A stretch of 64,000 bases of DNA from positions 2,595,060 through 2,659,059 of the forward strand of contig RPFO01000392.1 of assembly GCA_009746045.1 (NCBI GenBank), written 5' to 3'. Positions within the stretch are counted from its first letter, which is position 1. Every line of letters begins with the position of its first letter. Below, piece by piece: positions 39,267 to 49,100 of the stretch. The stretch is from Mesostigma viride (Eukaryota; Streptophyta; Mesostigmatophyceae; Mesostigmatales; Mesostigmataceae). The notes beneath the pieces were generated by a model. The model ran no database searches. It saw only the letters and a list, made by a program, of their open reading frames with translations, and had not been told where the DNA came from. The translations under genes and the position numbers were made by a program.

Positions 39267-40735
39267 ATGCCTACCTCTGATCTCGAACGTCTTATTAGTA
39301 GATTTACGGCCACTGAGCCGGAAGCATTAGCTGCCATTGCTGCCCATCCCCAACAATTAGGCAAGCACCCTTGTAAATTTGTAGGTGGATTTTTATATGT
39401 GCAGATAGCAGATTCTCCCCCTCAATGGCGCCTGTATGTCCCTCCTATCTGTCGCTCCTCCTTGCTCTTTGAGTTGCATGACTTAGCTGCTCACCAGGGT
39501 GGTAAACGGGTACGGGACCTAGTAGCCCGCTCTTACTACTGGCCTTCCCTTTTAAAGGATGTAGATGAGTATGTTAGAACCTGTCAATCTTGCCAGGAGA
39601 TGAAACCCAACAATGTAGGACAGATAGCAGAGCCTAGGACCTTACCTGATCCCATCATGCCGTGGGACTCCATTATGATGGATTTTGTAGGACCTTTTAG
39701 GAAGAATGATAGAGGTAACGCCCAGATCCTTGTTTTTGTAGATCGTTTTACTCGTATGTGTCATCTCGTGCCGTGTCCCTTAGAACTCACCGCACGCGAT
39801 TGCGCACGCCTATACCTTAATAACGTATATAGATATCATGGTTTGAGTAGGCAGTTTATTAGTGATAAGGATAAGTTATTTACTTCTGATTTTTGGCAGC
39901 AGTTCTTCGCTGCTATCGGTACCAAGGTCACCTTCGGTACTGCCTACCACTCCTCCTCGTCTCATTTAGTAGAACGTTTGAATAGGGTAGTGGAAGAAGC
40001 TCTGCGTCACTATGTGAATGGCTCTGGGAGTGATTGGGAGGATTACCTATGTTTGGTAGAGTTTTCCCTTAACAACTGCCCTCAGGCTGCGCATGGTTAT
40101 ACGCCCTTCTTCCTAGATACTGGTAGACAACCTCTTACCCCTACCTCTCTCTTAGCTAGTCCTTTAAGGGACAAGGATGATGTGTCCCGGGATACTGTAG
40201 AAGGTGTGCAGGCGTTATTAGATAAGATGAAGAATGCACACGACAACGCTATTGCAGGGTACCATAGGGCGCAGGCCAAATACCTTGCTAGGTTGCGTGC
40301 CTCATTAGATAGAAGAGCACCTGAGATAGAAATAGGAGATTTAGTCTTAGTAGAAGGCCCCGTGTTGGCCGCTTCGCTCATAAGTTCGAAGCTGAACTGA
40401 AAGTGAAACTTAGGCCCGCCTTCTTAGGACCCTTCCGTGTGTTGTCTAGAGTAGGTAATTTTCTGTATGAGATAGATATTCCTACCTCTTGGCAGACCCA
40501 CTCTCGCACCTTTCATAGAAGCCAGCTGAAGCTCTATCATCAGAGCACGTTCGCTGGTAGAGAATTAGCCCCTGCCCCTTTAGAGCATAACCCGGATACT
40601 GGTGAGGTAGAGGATGAGGTAGAGGGTATCGTGGCCCATAGAGATATCAAAAAGGCCGCGGTACCCAGCGCCAGTATAAGGTGAAGTGGATGTATGCTCG
40701 TAGTGAGGTAGATAAGGTCTGGTATACTGAGAGTG
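39267..40735 (+). pseudogene. Integrase and chromodomain, two frameshifts
   Basis: Integrase zinc site HDLAAHQGG ... CQSCQEMKP (HHCC), then the DDE core: Asp in MMDFVGPF, Asp in FISDKDKLF and Glu in LVERLNRVVEE. The Glu box replaces the usual DGQSER with SHLVER. After a break at the C4 run (40357-40360) the C-terminal module follows (KLRPAFLGPFRVLSRVGNFLYEI). A further break near 40654 leads to a chromodomain (EGIVAHRDIK, then YKVKWMYARSEVDKVWYTESEL). Chromodomains guide insertion to marked chromatin. Each break fits one missing base. Confidence 0.88.
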
Positions 40736-40868
40736 AGCTAGATGGGTGTAGTCGCCTGCTGCAGGAGTATAAAACCCTGCATAAGCTCTAGTTGTAGACC
40801 TTCTCCTCTCTTATGTTATGTCTGCTGTCGACGGATGGTTGGTTGTCCCCTCCCCTCCGCAGCCGTCA

Positions 40869-43172
40869 TGTCAGAGCCTACCCCTCCGGCTGAGAGCTCG
40901 CTGCCGTCCCCGCCCCCACCGGACCCTGAGCTGTATTTCGAGGCCCTTCCGGGCCGCTGGGTGTCGCGATCAAGTTACCCGGGTGGCGTTGTGCAGCCGG
41001 CCCTTCAGGCCCAACATGCGGGCTTAGTCAGGGCGGCCCTCTTCGGGGTCACGTGGTATGGTCCTTCCCCTGATGAGCCGCACCAGCTTGTCCTGCACGG
41101 GTTCGACGATGCCGGACACTGTTTGTTGGGGTGTGGTTCCAGCTGTCCCGCCTTGGGACAGATAGATGCGGTTCTCCGGTGCTGCCGTGTGTTCTCCTAC
41201 CTCTCTACCCCTGTGGGCCGTACCTGCCTACGGGAGGTGTTCCCTTGGCTTCCGGCTGAGGGTGATGCTGAGGTAGATGAGAACCCCTGCGACCTTTTAC
41301 GGGCCGTAGAATTCATGGAGATAGCTGATCAGTCGGCGGACTAGCGGTTAGTGGTCCTGCCCCTTCGGGCGCCCCAGCCGAGGTACATTATACTCCAGAT
41401 TATTCTGCCTCGAGCGCTGCGTCCGCCTCCTCGGCGTCTGTTCCTCCCTCTCCGGTCCCGTCGTCCCCTCGGTCGACCCGGGTGTTGCAGTAGAGCCTAC
41501 CCCTTCGGGTTTGCCTGATCCTCTTTCGGCGACGGTCTCGGCTATGCAGGCTCAGATCCAGTCCCTGACCACGGCGTTCGGGGCCTTCCTGGCGGCCCAA
41601 GCGCAGACTCCGGCCACGCCAGGTGGGGTGTCTGTGGTGTCCGCGCCCCCTACCCCTTCGGTTGCTTCGGCACCTGTGGTTTCGCCGGCGCCCCCTACCC
41701 CTTCGGTTGCTGCGGCTCCGACACCTCCGGTTGCCTCCGTGCCTGCGGCCGACGTTCCCGCGCCTCGGCGCGAGTCTTCAGCCCCTTCGGCTGTGCCCGC
41801 CGTCGCCCCTCTGGGCCGTCCGCTGCGCCCTCACAGCCAGTTCGTGGTTTCTTCAGCGACACGGGCGATCATCCCAGGCTTTGGGAGGGTGGTCCCCCGC
41901 AGAGGATCCCGGTGCCCGACTGGAGCTTGGATGGTAACCAATCTTATGCCGGGCTGCCTGTCCCTACGGGCCCTATCTTCAATATGTGGCCTGAGGGTGC
42001 ACCGGCAACGGAGACCGGCGCGCCTGCGTCGATGGCGGGTCCGTCACGGCCCTCTCTGGCTTCGGGTCCGGCGCGACCTCCTGTTTTACCAGTGCCCCTG
42101 CGTCGGTGTCGGCTCCTGCCCCTGCGTCGGCCCCTGCTTCGGTCCCTGCTCCTTCGGCCTCGCGGTCTTGGCCGCGGTTGTTCGGTCCACCGGTCAGGAT
42201 CCTCGCGCCACCCGCGCTGCCGATTCCCTCCGGGAGTTGTCCCAGGGTGATCGGGACAGGGCCCCTTCTGTGGTGCATGCGACGCCGGAGTCGCGCGACA
42301 CGCCCATTCCTGGGTATGGTATGTCCGCACTCGCCTGCCGACAGTGTGACCTGCCGCGCGCCTCTGCTGAGCTTGCCATCTCCCCATGTCCTACGGGTTC
42401 TCCCAGGTGTGTCGGGCGCCTCGGGATCGTGGCCTACCCATTGAGACTGATCGGCCTCCTTCGACATGGTTATTTTAGCTGATCCGGTGTTCGAGGGTGA
42501 GATCCTGGTCCGGCGCGTTCTGTATCGCTGGGCTAGGCGCCACAACGACTTGGACACCTACGGTGGGTTCCAGTGGGCTTACCCTCCCCTCTGGGCATTA
42601 TGGCTTCGGATGCCCTTACAGTAGAGTTTCCTGCGGTGCCGGGTGCGGCGTACACTACGGTCCTCCAGCCCATCCTTGAGTGGGATGCCCGTCGCCCGGC
42701 GCCTATCCCGGGCCAGGGTCTAGACTCCCGCGGTCACCCTCCTCCTCGGGCCAGCGACTACCTAGAGACATTCGGGTCGCGACAGTGTGTTCGTCGGTGG
42801 CGCTCCCGCGAGGTTCGGCACATCCGGTTGTGGCCGTCCAACGTGGAGCCCCTGGTGGACCTGTTCTTCCCGACGGGTATGCGCCCTCGGATCCGGTACC
42901 ATCGCCTCCTCCTGCGGGCCCTTTGCCTGATCGCGGTAGAGCCTTTCCTTCGCCTCTTTGCCTGTGGCTTTCTGGACTGGGCCCGTGGCCAGGTCGTCCT
43001 CACGCAGCATAGGTATTACTGGGCCTTCCTGGGCCTCTTTCCTGACGGCGTGTGGGCCGATGTTTTCCTCACTGTAGATAGGCATGACAATGTCGAGGAT
43101 GTGGCCCACTACCAGGCCTACCTGGAGGTCCTGCTGGCCTCTCGTGGCACTTATCAGACGGATGGCCACTAG
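40869..43172 (+). other. 3' ORFs of the retroelement, not recognised
   Basis: Three open stretches in different frames: MSEPTPPAESSLPSP... (to 41344), a Pro/Ala/Ser/Val-rich protein with MQAQIQSLTTAFGAFL (41511-42482) and a Trp/Arg-rich one ending ...DVAHYQAYLEVLLASRG (42573-43172). The second has the look of a Gag N-terminus, but no zinc knuckle is visible. Their place after pol is unusual for gag; env-like or extra ORFs in this position are known in some gypsy lineages. Frames are probably interrupted by the same one-base errors. Confidence 0.45.
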
Positions 43173-43533
43173 ATAGAGGGCCTTAGGCCCGACCTGAGGG
43201 TGTTGTCCCTCCGGTATATAGAGTCGCCCTCATATTCTGGCCAGTTGGTTGGCTGTTCTTGGTCCTTAGCGCTGATGTGTTTACTCTGTGTGTCCTGCCC
43301 AGTGCCGTCCCCCCGGCCAGGACTCCGTTCCAGGCAGTTAGGGGAACCTCCCACCAGGCTTGGTGCTGGCTAACCCTACACCACCCGGCGTGGTGGTGGA
43401 GACCGTGTGAACTATTGGTGCTTTGTATCTGGGATGGTCTATCGATTGTGTTGGTATGTGCTGGGTGCATTAGGTTTTTCCTACCCCTTTGGTTCCCTCC
43501 TCTCTGCGTAGGGAGAGGGCTCCCTACCTTTTG

Positions 43534-43544
43534 TGGGGGGGAGG
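43534..43544 (+). other. Polypurine tract
   Basis: GGGGGGGAGG directly precedes the 3' LTR start TGTTACG, the standard primer site for plus-strand synthesis. Confidence 0.75.
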
Positions 43545-44115
43545 TGTTACGTCGCGTAACAATTCGTTGTAGTTACGGACGTAAATTAGGTCCTTGGCCT
43601 CGGTTGTTCCTAGGTTACGTGCAGTTCTAGTTTGGACATGATTGTCCCCGTAACAGTACTGTGGTATATTGGGTGCCTTTGGGCGCCGCGCCGCGTACTA
43701 TATTAGTGGTCCTTATCCTTTTGTAGAATGTAGTGGACCGGCGTGCATCTGTGCACCTGCCTGTGTTTCTGTGTTTCTGCAGGCGAGGGCCAGGTCGGCC
43801 CGAGCCTGTTGGACCGTTGGTGACCATTTATGCACGTTCCACTCCTTGTGTGGTCACTCGGCGTGTGTTAAATGAATTAACACATATAGGCTTGGGTCAC
43901 GGCAGTTTAGTTGTGTTTCCTTCCTCTTTTCCTGGAGTAAACGGGTTTGATTAAATGGCCTATGGCATATTACAGTAGTACATATGTAAATGCATTGAGA
44001 TCTGGTTCGTCTCGGTCGTCTTTCGCTAGGGGTGTAAATAGAAGCGGCCTCACTAGTTTAGGTAGTATCAGGACCGGTAGAGGTAGAGGTGGCGGCCGAG
44101 GCTTGCGGCGTAACA
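43545..44115 (+). repeat. 3' LTR of the chromovirus
   Basis: 571 bases with 7-bp inverted ends TGTTACG ... CGTAACA. The end is fixed independently: sequence after 44115 (CACCAGTG...ACTAGTGTCACC) matches a second, uninterrupted genomic repeat at 56000-56307 on the other strand, so the LTR stops where that repeat resumes. No 5' partner is in the window. Confidence 0.82.
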
Positions 44116-44400
44116 CACCAGTGCCCTACTAGTGTCACCGTTGCCATCTGGGCCGGTGGGCGAAGCTGCAGCCGAAGCTGCAGGCGTATTTTCATTGCCG
44201 AGCGCAGCCGCCAGGCTGCGTTGCGTCGAGAGGCGTTTGCTCATCGTATATTGCGTAATAGCGTCGGAAAATTATATCAGCATGTGCGTCTTAGAAAGAC
44301 GAAGCGATTGTGATATTCACAGCTGAATTCGGCGCTCAAACGTGAAAGTTATGAGCTCCGACAGCCATGGCTACCTCGTGGCTCGAGGAAAACGATACAC
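44116..44400 (+). repeat. Dispersed repeat, copy A (inverted relative to copy at 56000)
   Basis: Shares ACTAGTGTCACC, GCGAAGCTGCAGCC, GAGCGCAGCCGCCAGGCTGC, ATATTGCGTAATA, CAGCATGTGCGTCTTAGAA and the following GTGATATTCAC with the reverse complement of 56000-56307. The copies differ by substitutions and small indels that break any common frame. Confidence 0.82.
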
Positions 44401-45896
44401 TCATGGCTATTGTCAAAGGTTGAAAACGATACACTCAAAGGCCAGATGTGAGGACCCACCCAAATTCTAGCGGGTCTAGAGCAAGCGTGTCCAGGCGCCC
44501 CCGGCCTTGCCAACATGTAGCCATGTGGTGTCGCGTATCACTGCCGTGGTGGGGTCCAGGGGTAACATGCACGCCTGTGACAGTGACCACGGGACCACTC
44601 GAATGCGGTGACATTGACATGATGGAATGTAGGCGTACGATGTAATCAATTTGCCGAGAAGTCCTTGACCGTCGGGTGTCTCCTGGAGCAATTGTATGGT
44701 AACGCCCGTCGACGTGACCGCAACGATGCAGCCCTTATGTACGGACGTGTCGTGATCCGGGTAATACTGAGCTCACCCATTCCCCGATTTGTAGGGGTTT
44801 GCGCGGGGTTGTCATGAGAGTATGCCATCTTGCGGGAATTGCTTGTAGAAGGTTGTCCCAAGCTGGTCGGCTGGGCATGTTTGCGATCCACGCGCTGATT
44901 TCCGTGTATGTCAGAACTGAGGCGATATCCGTCGGTCACCCGCCGTCAGCCGCGTATAAATCATGATCGATGATTCGCGTAACCGGCGGGGTGGCCGTCT
45001 AAAAGCCCTCATATGGGTTGCGGCCGCTGAAAACACTTGTATGCAAATTGCTTATATGCACCAACAAGATTCTCTGCTGCTCATGTGCGGCGTAGTTGAG
45101 TTGAGTTGAGTTGAGTTTATTCCCACGCCGGTGAACCGAGGGCGTGCATGTGCGGCGTGGTGGGACACAACAACAACAACAACAACAATATGCACCAACG
45201 CTTTCTGACGACAATATGCACCAACGAGAGATCTGGCCGGCGTGGGATCCAACTGAAGTGAACTCAAATGAACTAGAGATCTGGCCGTTCTACTCGGCCG
45301 GTGCCCGCCAGGCGCCAGCCCCAGCCCTGGCACCGGTTGCCAGTAGCAACAGATTCTTGGTGTGCAGTGCGCCGCGTGGCACGGAGATGTTGGCCCGCCT
45401 GCCGGGCTGGCTCCCCTTGTTCCGTGACGAGACTCGGCACCAGTGCCCGGTGCCCAGATGCACGCTAGGTCGGGAGCCCATGCACATTGCACCACCACGC
45501 TGGAGCCAAGCACCACGCGCGTTAGGACTTCACGCAGTGACACATGATCAAGCAGCAGTGAACACGTTTGAGAAGGTACATGTGGTCGTGGGAATATTGT
45601 GTCGCGGTTAGAAAATAGCTTATTGGAAAGGCTGCATGTGCACGCACCAATATTCTTGAAATATCATTTTTTACTTCGACGTTTTGTTAGCCATTCTCGG
45701 GACTTGAAAGGGTTCAGCAGTGGCTTGGAAGTCTGAAGTTGCTGGTTGCCCGTCATTGATACCAATATTCACCCAGATCTGGGAGATTTTGGATTAGGTC
45801 CATCGCGCGCTCGTTTTTTGGTTGGCTAGCTCGCTTTTAAGGTGCCGGAAATGACCGCTACGTCAATTTGACGCGTTTTGTCTCTGAACTCCTACC
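44401..45896. other. Host spacer with dispersed repeats, no gene seen
   Basis: No supported gene. Contains the TTGAG/CAA repeat block at 45060-45190. Confidence 0.4.
45060..45190. repeat. TTGAG and (CAA)n dispersed repeat block
   Basis: GATTCTCTGCTGCTCATGTG, then GTTGAGTTGAGTTGAGTTTA and TTCCCACGCCG, then CATGTGCGGCGTGG followed by (CAA)7. The same pieces recur, partly reversed, at 58985-59460. Likely 3' ends of one retrotransposon or SINE family. Confidence 0.72.
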
Positions 45897-46100
45897 ATGG
45901 CTGATGACCCTGATTACGCTCGTCTCAGCGAAGCATTGCAAAAGCTTCAAAAAGCAGTGAGCAGGATTGAGAAAGATCATGCGGGAATGCTAGACGTTGA
46001 CCATTGCGTAAAATCCATGAATAAGAGTTTTGAGAGCGTCATCTCTCTAACATCTTTCGTGGCCAGTGGCCACGCTGCTCCAACAGCGCTACGCGAGTAA
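45897..46100 (+). CDS. Small helical protein, 67 aa
   Basis: From ATG 45897 in strong context (ACCATGG). Heptad-like helix (YARLSEALQKLQKAVSRIE) and a second, more polar half (DHCVKSMNKSFESVISL). It lies 83 bases before the synergin-like gene on the same strand, so it is either a tiny separate gene or an upstream ORF of that transcript. No family recognised. Confidence 0.45.
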   Translation: MADDPDYARLSEALQKLQKAVSRIEKDHAGMLDVDHCVKSMNKSFESVISLTSFVASGHAAPTALRE

Positions 46101-46183
46101 ATTGCGTTCCAATATATTTTCCGCCTTCGAGGGGCTTTGCTAACTACGAGTTAATACAATAGCATTCTGTTGATCTGCGAAAA

Positions 46184-49100
46184 ATGGGTGACAAGTCAGC
46201 TTTCGATGACATTACCTCCGCCTTCGGGTCCTCCGCTTTCGGGTCCGCCTTTGAGGCGAGTAAACGGAAGGCCAAAGAGAGAGCGGATGCCGCTGCCGCA
46301 GCTCGTGCGGCGGCAGAGAAGGAGAAACAGCAAAAGGAGCTTCAGATGCGCCTGCGGCAGATGCCCATGCGTCCAAGCGCCATGTCCCACGGGCCTACCC
46401 CTATGCCCATGGCGGGAGGCTACCCTGGCACTTCTTGGGGCGCTCCACCTGCCGACGGCGCGGCAGGCCACATGCCCCCAGTTGCTGCGCATGGCTACGG
46501 AGGTGCACCGATGCCTCCCCATCTCTACTATGGGCAGCCCATGCATGCGCCGGGGCAAGCCCCCGCCCACCCTGACGCGGGCCATGCAGGACAACCAGGC
46601 TCTGCAGGCCAACAACCGGGCCAAGGGGGTCAACCGGGTCATGTGGGCCATGCTGGGGCGGGGTCCCAACCGGGGCCGATGCCAGGGCAGCCCTTTCCTC
46701 CCTACCCGCCCGGCGCGGCCCCTGGGCCGCACCCGCCGTATGACCCGAGCCATCCACCAGGGATAGGGCCTGGCTCTGAACGTGCCCCAGGGCAGGCACA
46801 CCCTCCCTGGGATCCCAGCCAGGCTGCAGGGCACGCGCCAGGCCAGCGTCAGGATGGCGCCGCGGCTGGCCACACACCACCCGGCGGGTTCCCCCAGCAG
46901 TCGCAGGGCCCGTACGGGTACCCACCCCCTGGCTATCTGCCGCAAGGCTACCCTGGATACCCTGGGTACATGCCGCAACCGGGCTACCCTGCTGGGGGCC
47001 ACGCGCCGTGGCAAGCCCCCGGCCCAGGGTCATCGGGGGGTCCCGTGCCTGCTGGCATTGGTGCCGGTGTGGCCCCTCTCTCGGTCGCGCCACCGCCGTC
47101 CTCAAGCGACGACGCAGAGTTTGATGACTTCCACGGTGCGGACGCGCCGCCTGCCAACCCTCCCGCATCATTGGCACCGCATGGGGGCGCCGCTGATGGC
47201 AGCACGGCAGGTGCCAGTAGCCATGCGCCAGGTATAGGGGTACAGGGGCTGGGGCTGATGCATGGTGCCAGCATGCCCCCGTCTGGTGCACCGGTTGGAC
47301 CCAACGCGGGCTTTGGCGTGCCCCCCTCGTGGCCGTACGCTCCGCACACCGCACCGGGACAACCCCTGGATGGTGTGCCGCATGCACCCTGGCACCCACC
47401 TGGCCAGGACGGCCAACCCGCGTACCCACCCCCGCACATAATGCCGTGGGGCACGGCTCCTCCCCCGACCATGCCGCCTGGCTCTGCCCCCTTTGGCATG
47501 CCTCCAGGCCCCATCAGCGGGGGGGCCAGCCACGATGCGGCCACACCGGGTGTGCTGGCGGGTCAGGCGGCCAGCACGAGCGGTGGCGAGGACGATGGGT
47601 TTGGGGACTTTGCGGACGCGCCACCATCGGGTGCGCCGGCGCCACCGCCTCAGCCGCCAGCCGGCAACGCATGGGGCGCGCCTCCCCCATTCCCAGTGGC
47701 TGGCGGCCAGTTCTATGGGCACCCTGCGGGGGGTGTCCCCCAGGGCTTCTACCCTGGCCCAGGTTTCCCGCACGGAGGGCCGCCGCAGGTGCCACCCAGC
47801 TTGCATGATTTCCCCCCCGCGGCGCCTGGTTGGAACACGGGTCATGCAGGGCCTGCGGCGGTGCCACCGGTCGCCAGCAGCATGCCATCAGCAGCAGCGG
47901 TGGATGACTCTGATTTCGGGGAGTTTGCGTCGGTGGACCCTGCCACGGCCACCGCCGCACCCGAGGCGGCCACGCCCCCCCCCTCGTCCGGTTTCCCACC
48001 GCAACACGGGCAGCCCGGGGCCCATGGGGTGACCGACAGTGGTTTCGACTGGTCACATGCTGCCACGCATGATGCCAGCAAGGATGCGTTTGCGACACCT
48101 GGCGGGTGGGGCTCCTCTGTCCTTGGTGGCGGCTCGTCCACCGAGCGTCGCCTGTCGCTGGATGCGGGTGCCCCCCACTGCAGCCCCTCCTTTGAGGCAT
48201 CCTTCCCTGCGGACTTCTCCTCTGGCATCCCCGCACACATGGCCGCACCCTCACCGGCACAGCCTGCCGTCCCGGCACCGGCGTGGGCCAACAAGGACAG
48301 CATGGGGCCGCTGCCTGAGCTCAGCTTGGACGACTTTTGCGACCCGGCAGCGGTGGTGGTGCCCGAACCCTCGGCGACGCCCGCACAAGCCGCCAGCGCC
48401 GCCGCACCTGGGGCACACCCTCCCCTCCCTGCTGGCGCCAGCGGTGGGGGTGCCGGGCCAGTGGGGGCGGCCGATCTCGATTTTGGGGACTTTGAGGAGG
48501 CGGATGGAACGCCCGCGGTGGTGGCGCCAGTCTCTGCGGATGCCAGCAATAGCGCGGCCCCTTTTGCTGCCTTTGGTGCGGGGGTTATGCCACTGGGCGG
48601 TGCGGCACCATCTGGCCATATGCCATCGCCGTTTGGTTTCGGGGACTCCAGCCACATGAGCGTCAGCACCTTTGGGGCAGGCTCCTCGTTTGGCGTGCAC
48701 GGAGCGGCTCCCTTTGGCACGCCTACCGCGTTTGGGTCCTTGGGTGAGGCGGGTGCGGGAGCAAGTGCCCCATTGTCGGAAAGTGAGTTTGGGGACTTTG
48801 CCGAGGTGCCGCCAACATCGGCCCCCTCTGCCTCCACCAGCGTGAGCACGGCCCCTGTCCCCAGCGGGGTAACGTCGGAGCTGGACTTTGGGGACTTCGC
48901 GGACGCGGGCGCGGACGCCAGTGCGCCAGGTAGCACGCTGCCGTCGGCCACGCCACCGCCAGCGCCTGCGGTTGTGGGAAGTTTTGGTGGCGGTGCGGGT
49001 GGCTTTGGCAGCGGTCCTCTCTTTAGCAGCCCGCTCGGAGACACCAGCTTTGGCGACTTTGAAGAGGCCAGTGCCAGTGCGCCCTCTCTCTCTACGGGCG

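Larger units (their letters stand above)
36690..44115 (+). mobile_element. Ty3/gypsy chromovirus, 5' truncated
   Basis: Order on the plus strand: aspartic protease (36722-37384), reverse transcriptase and RNase H (37443-39157), integrase (39267-40400), chromodomain (to about 40735), several 3' ORFs, purine tract (43534-43544) and a 3' LTR (43545-44115). PR-RT-RH-IN-chromodomain is the chromovirus plan. No gag and no 5' LTR lie upstream: the 306-bp repeat stops at 36689, directly before the protease, and is not the same sequence as the 3' LTR. The reading frames are broken five times by what look like single missing bases. Confidence 0.88.
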
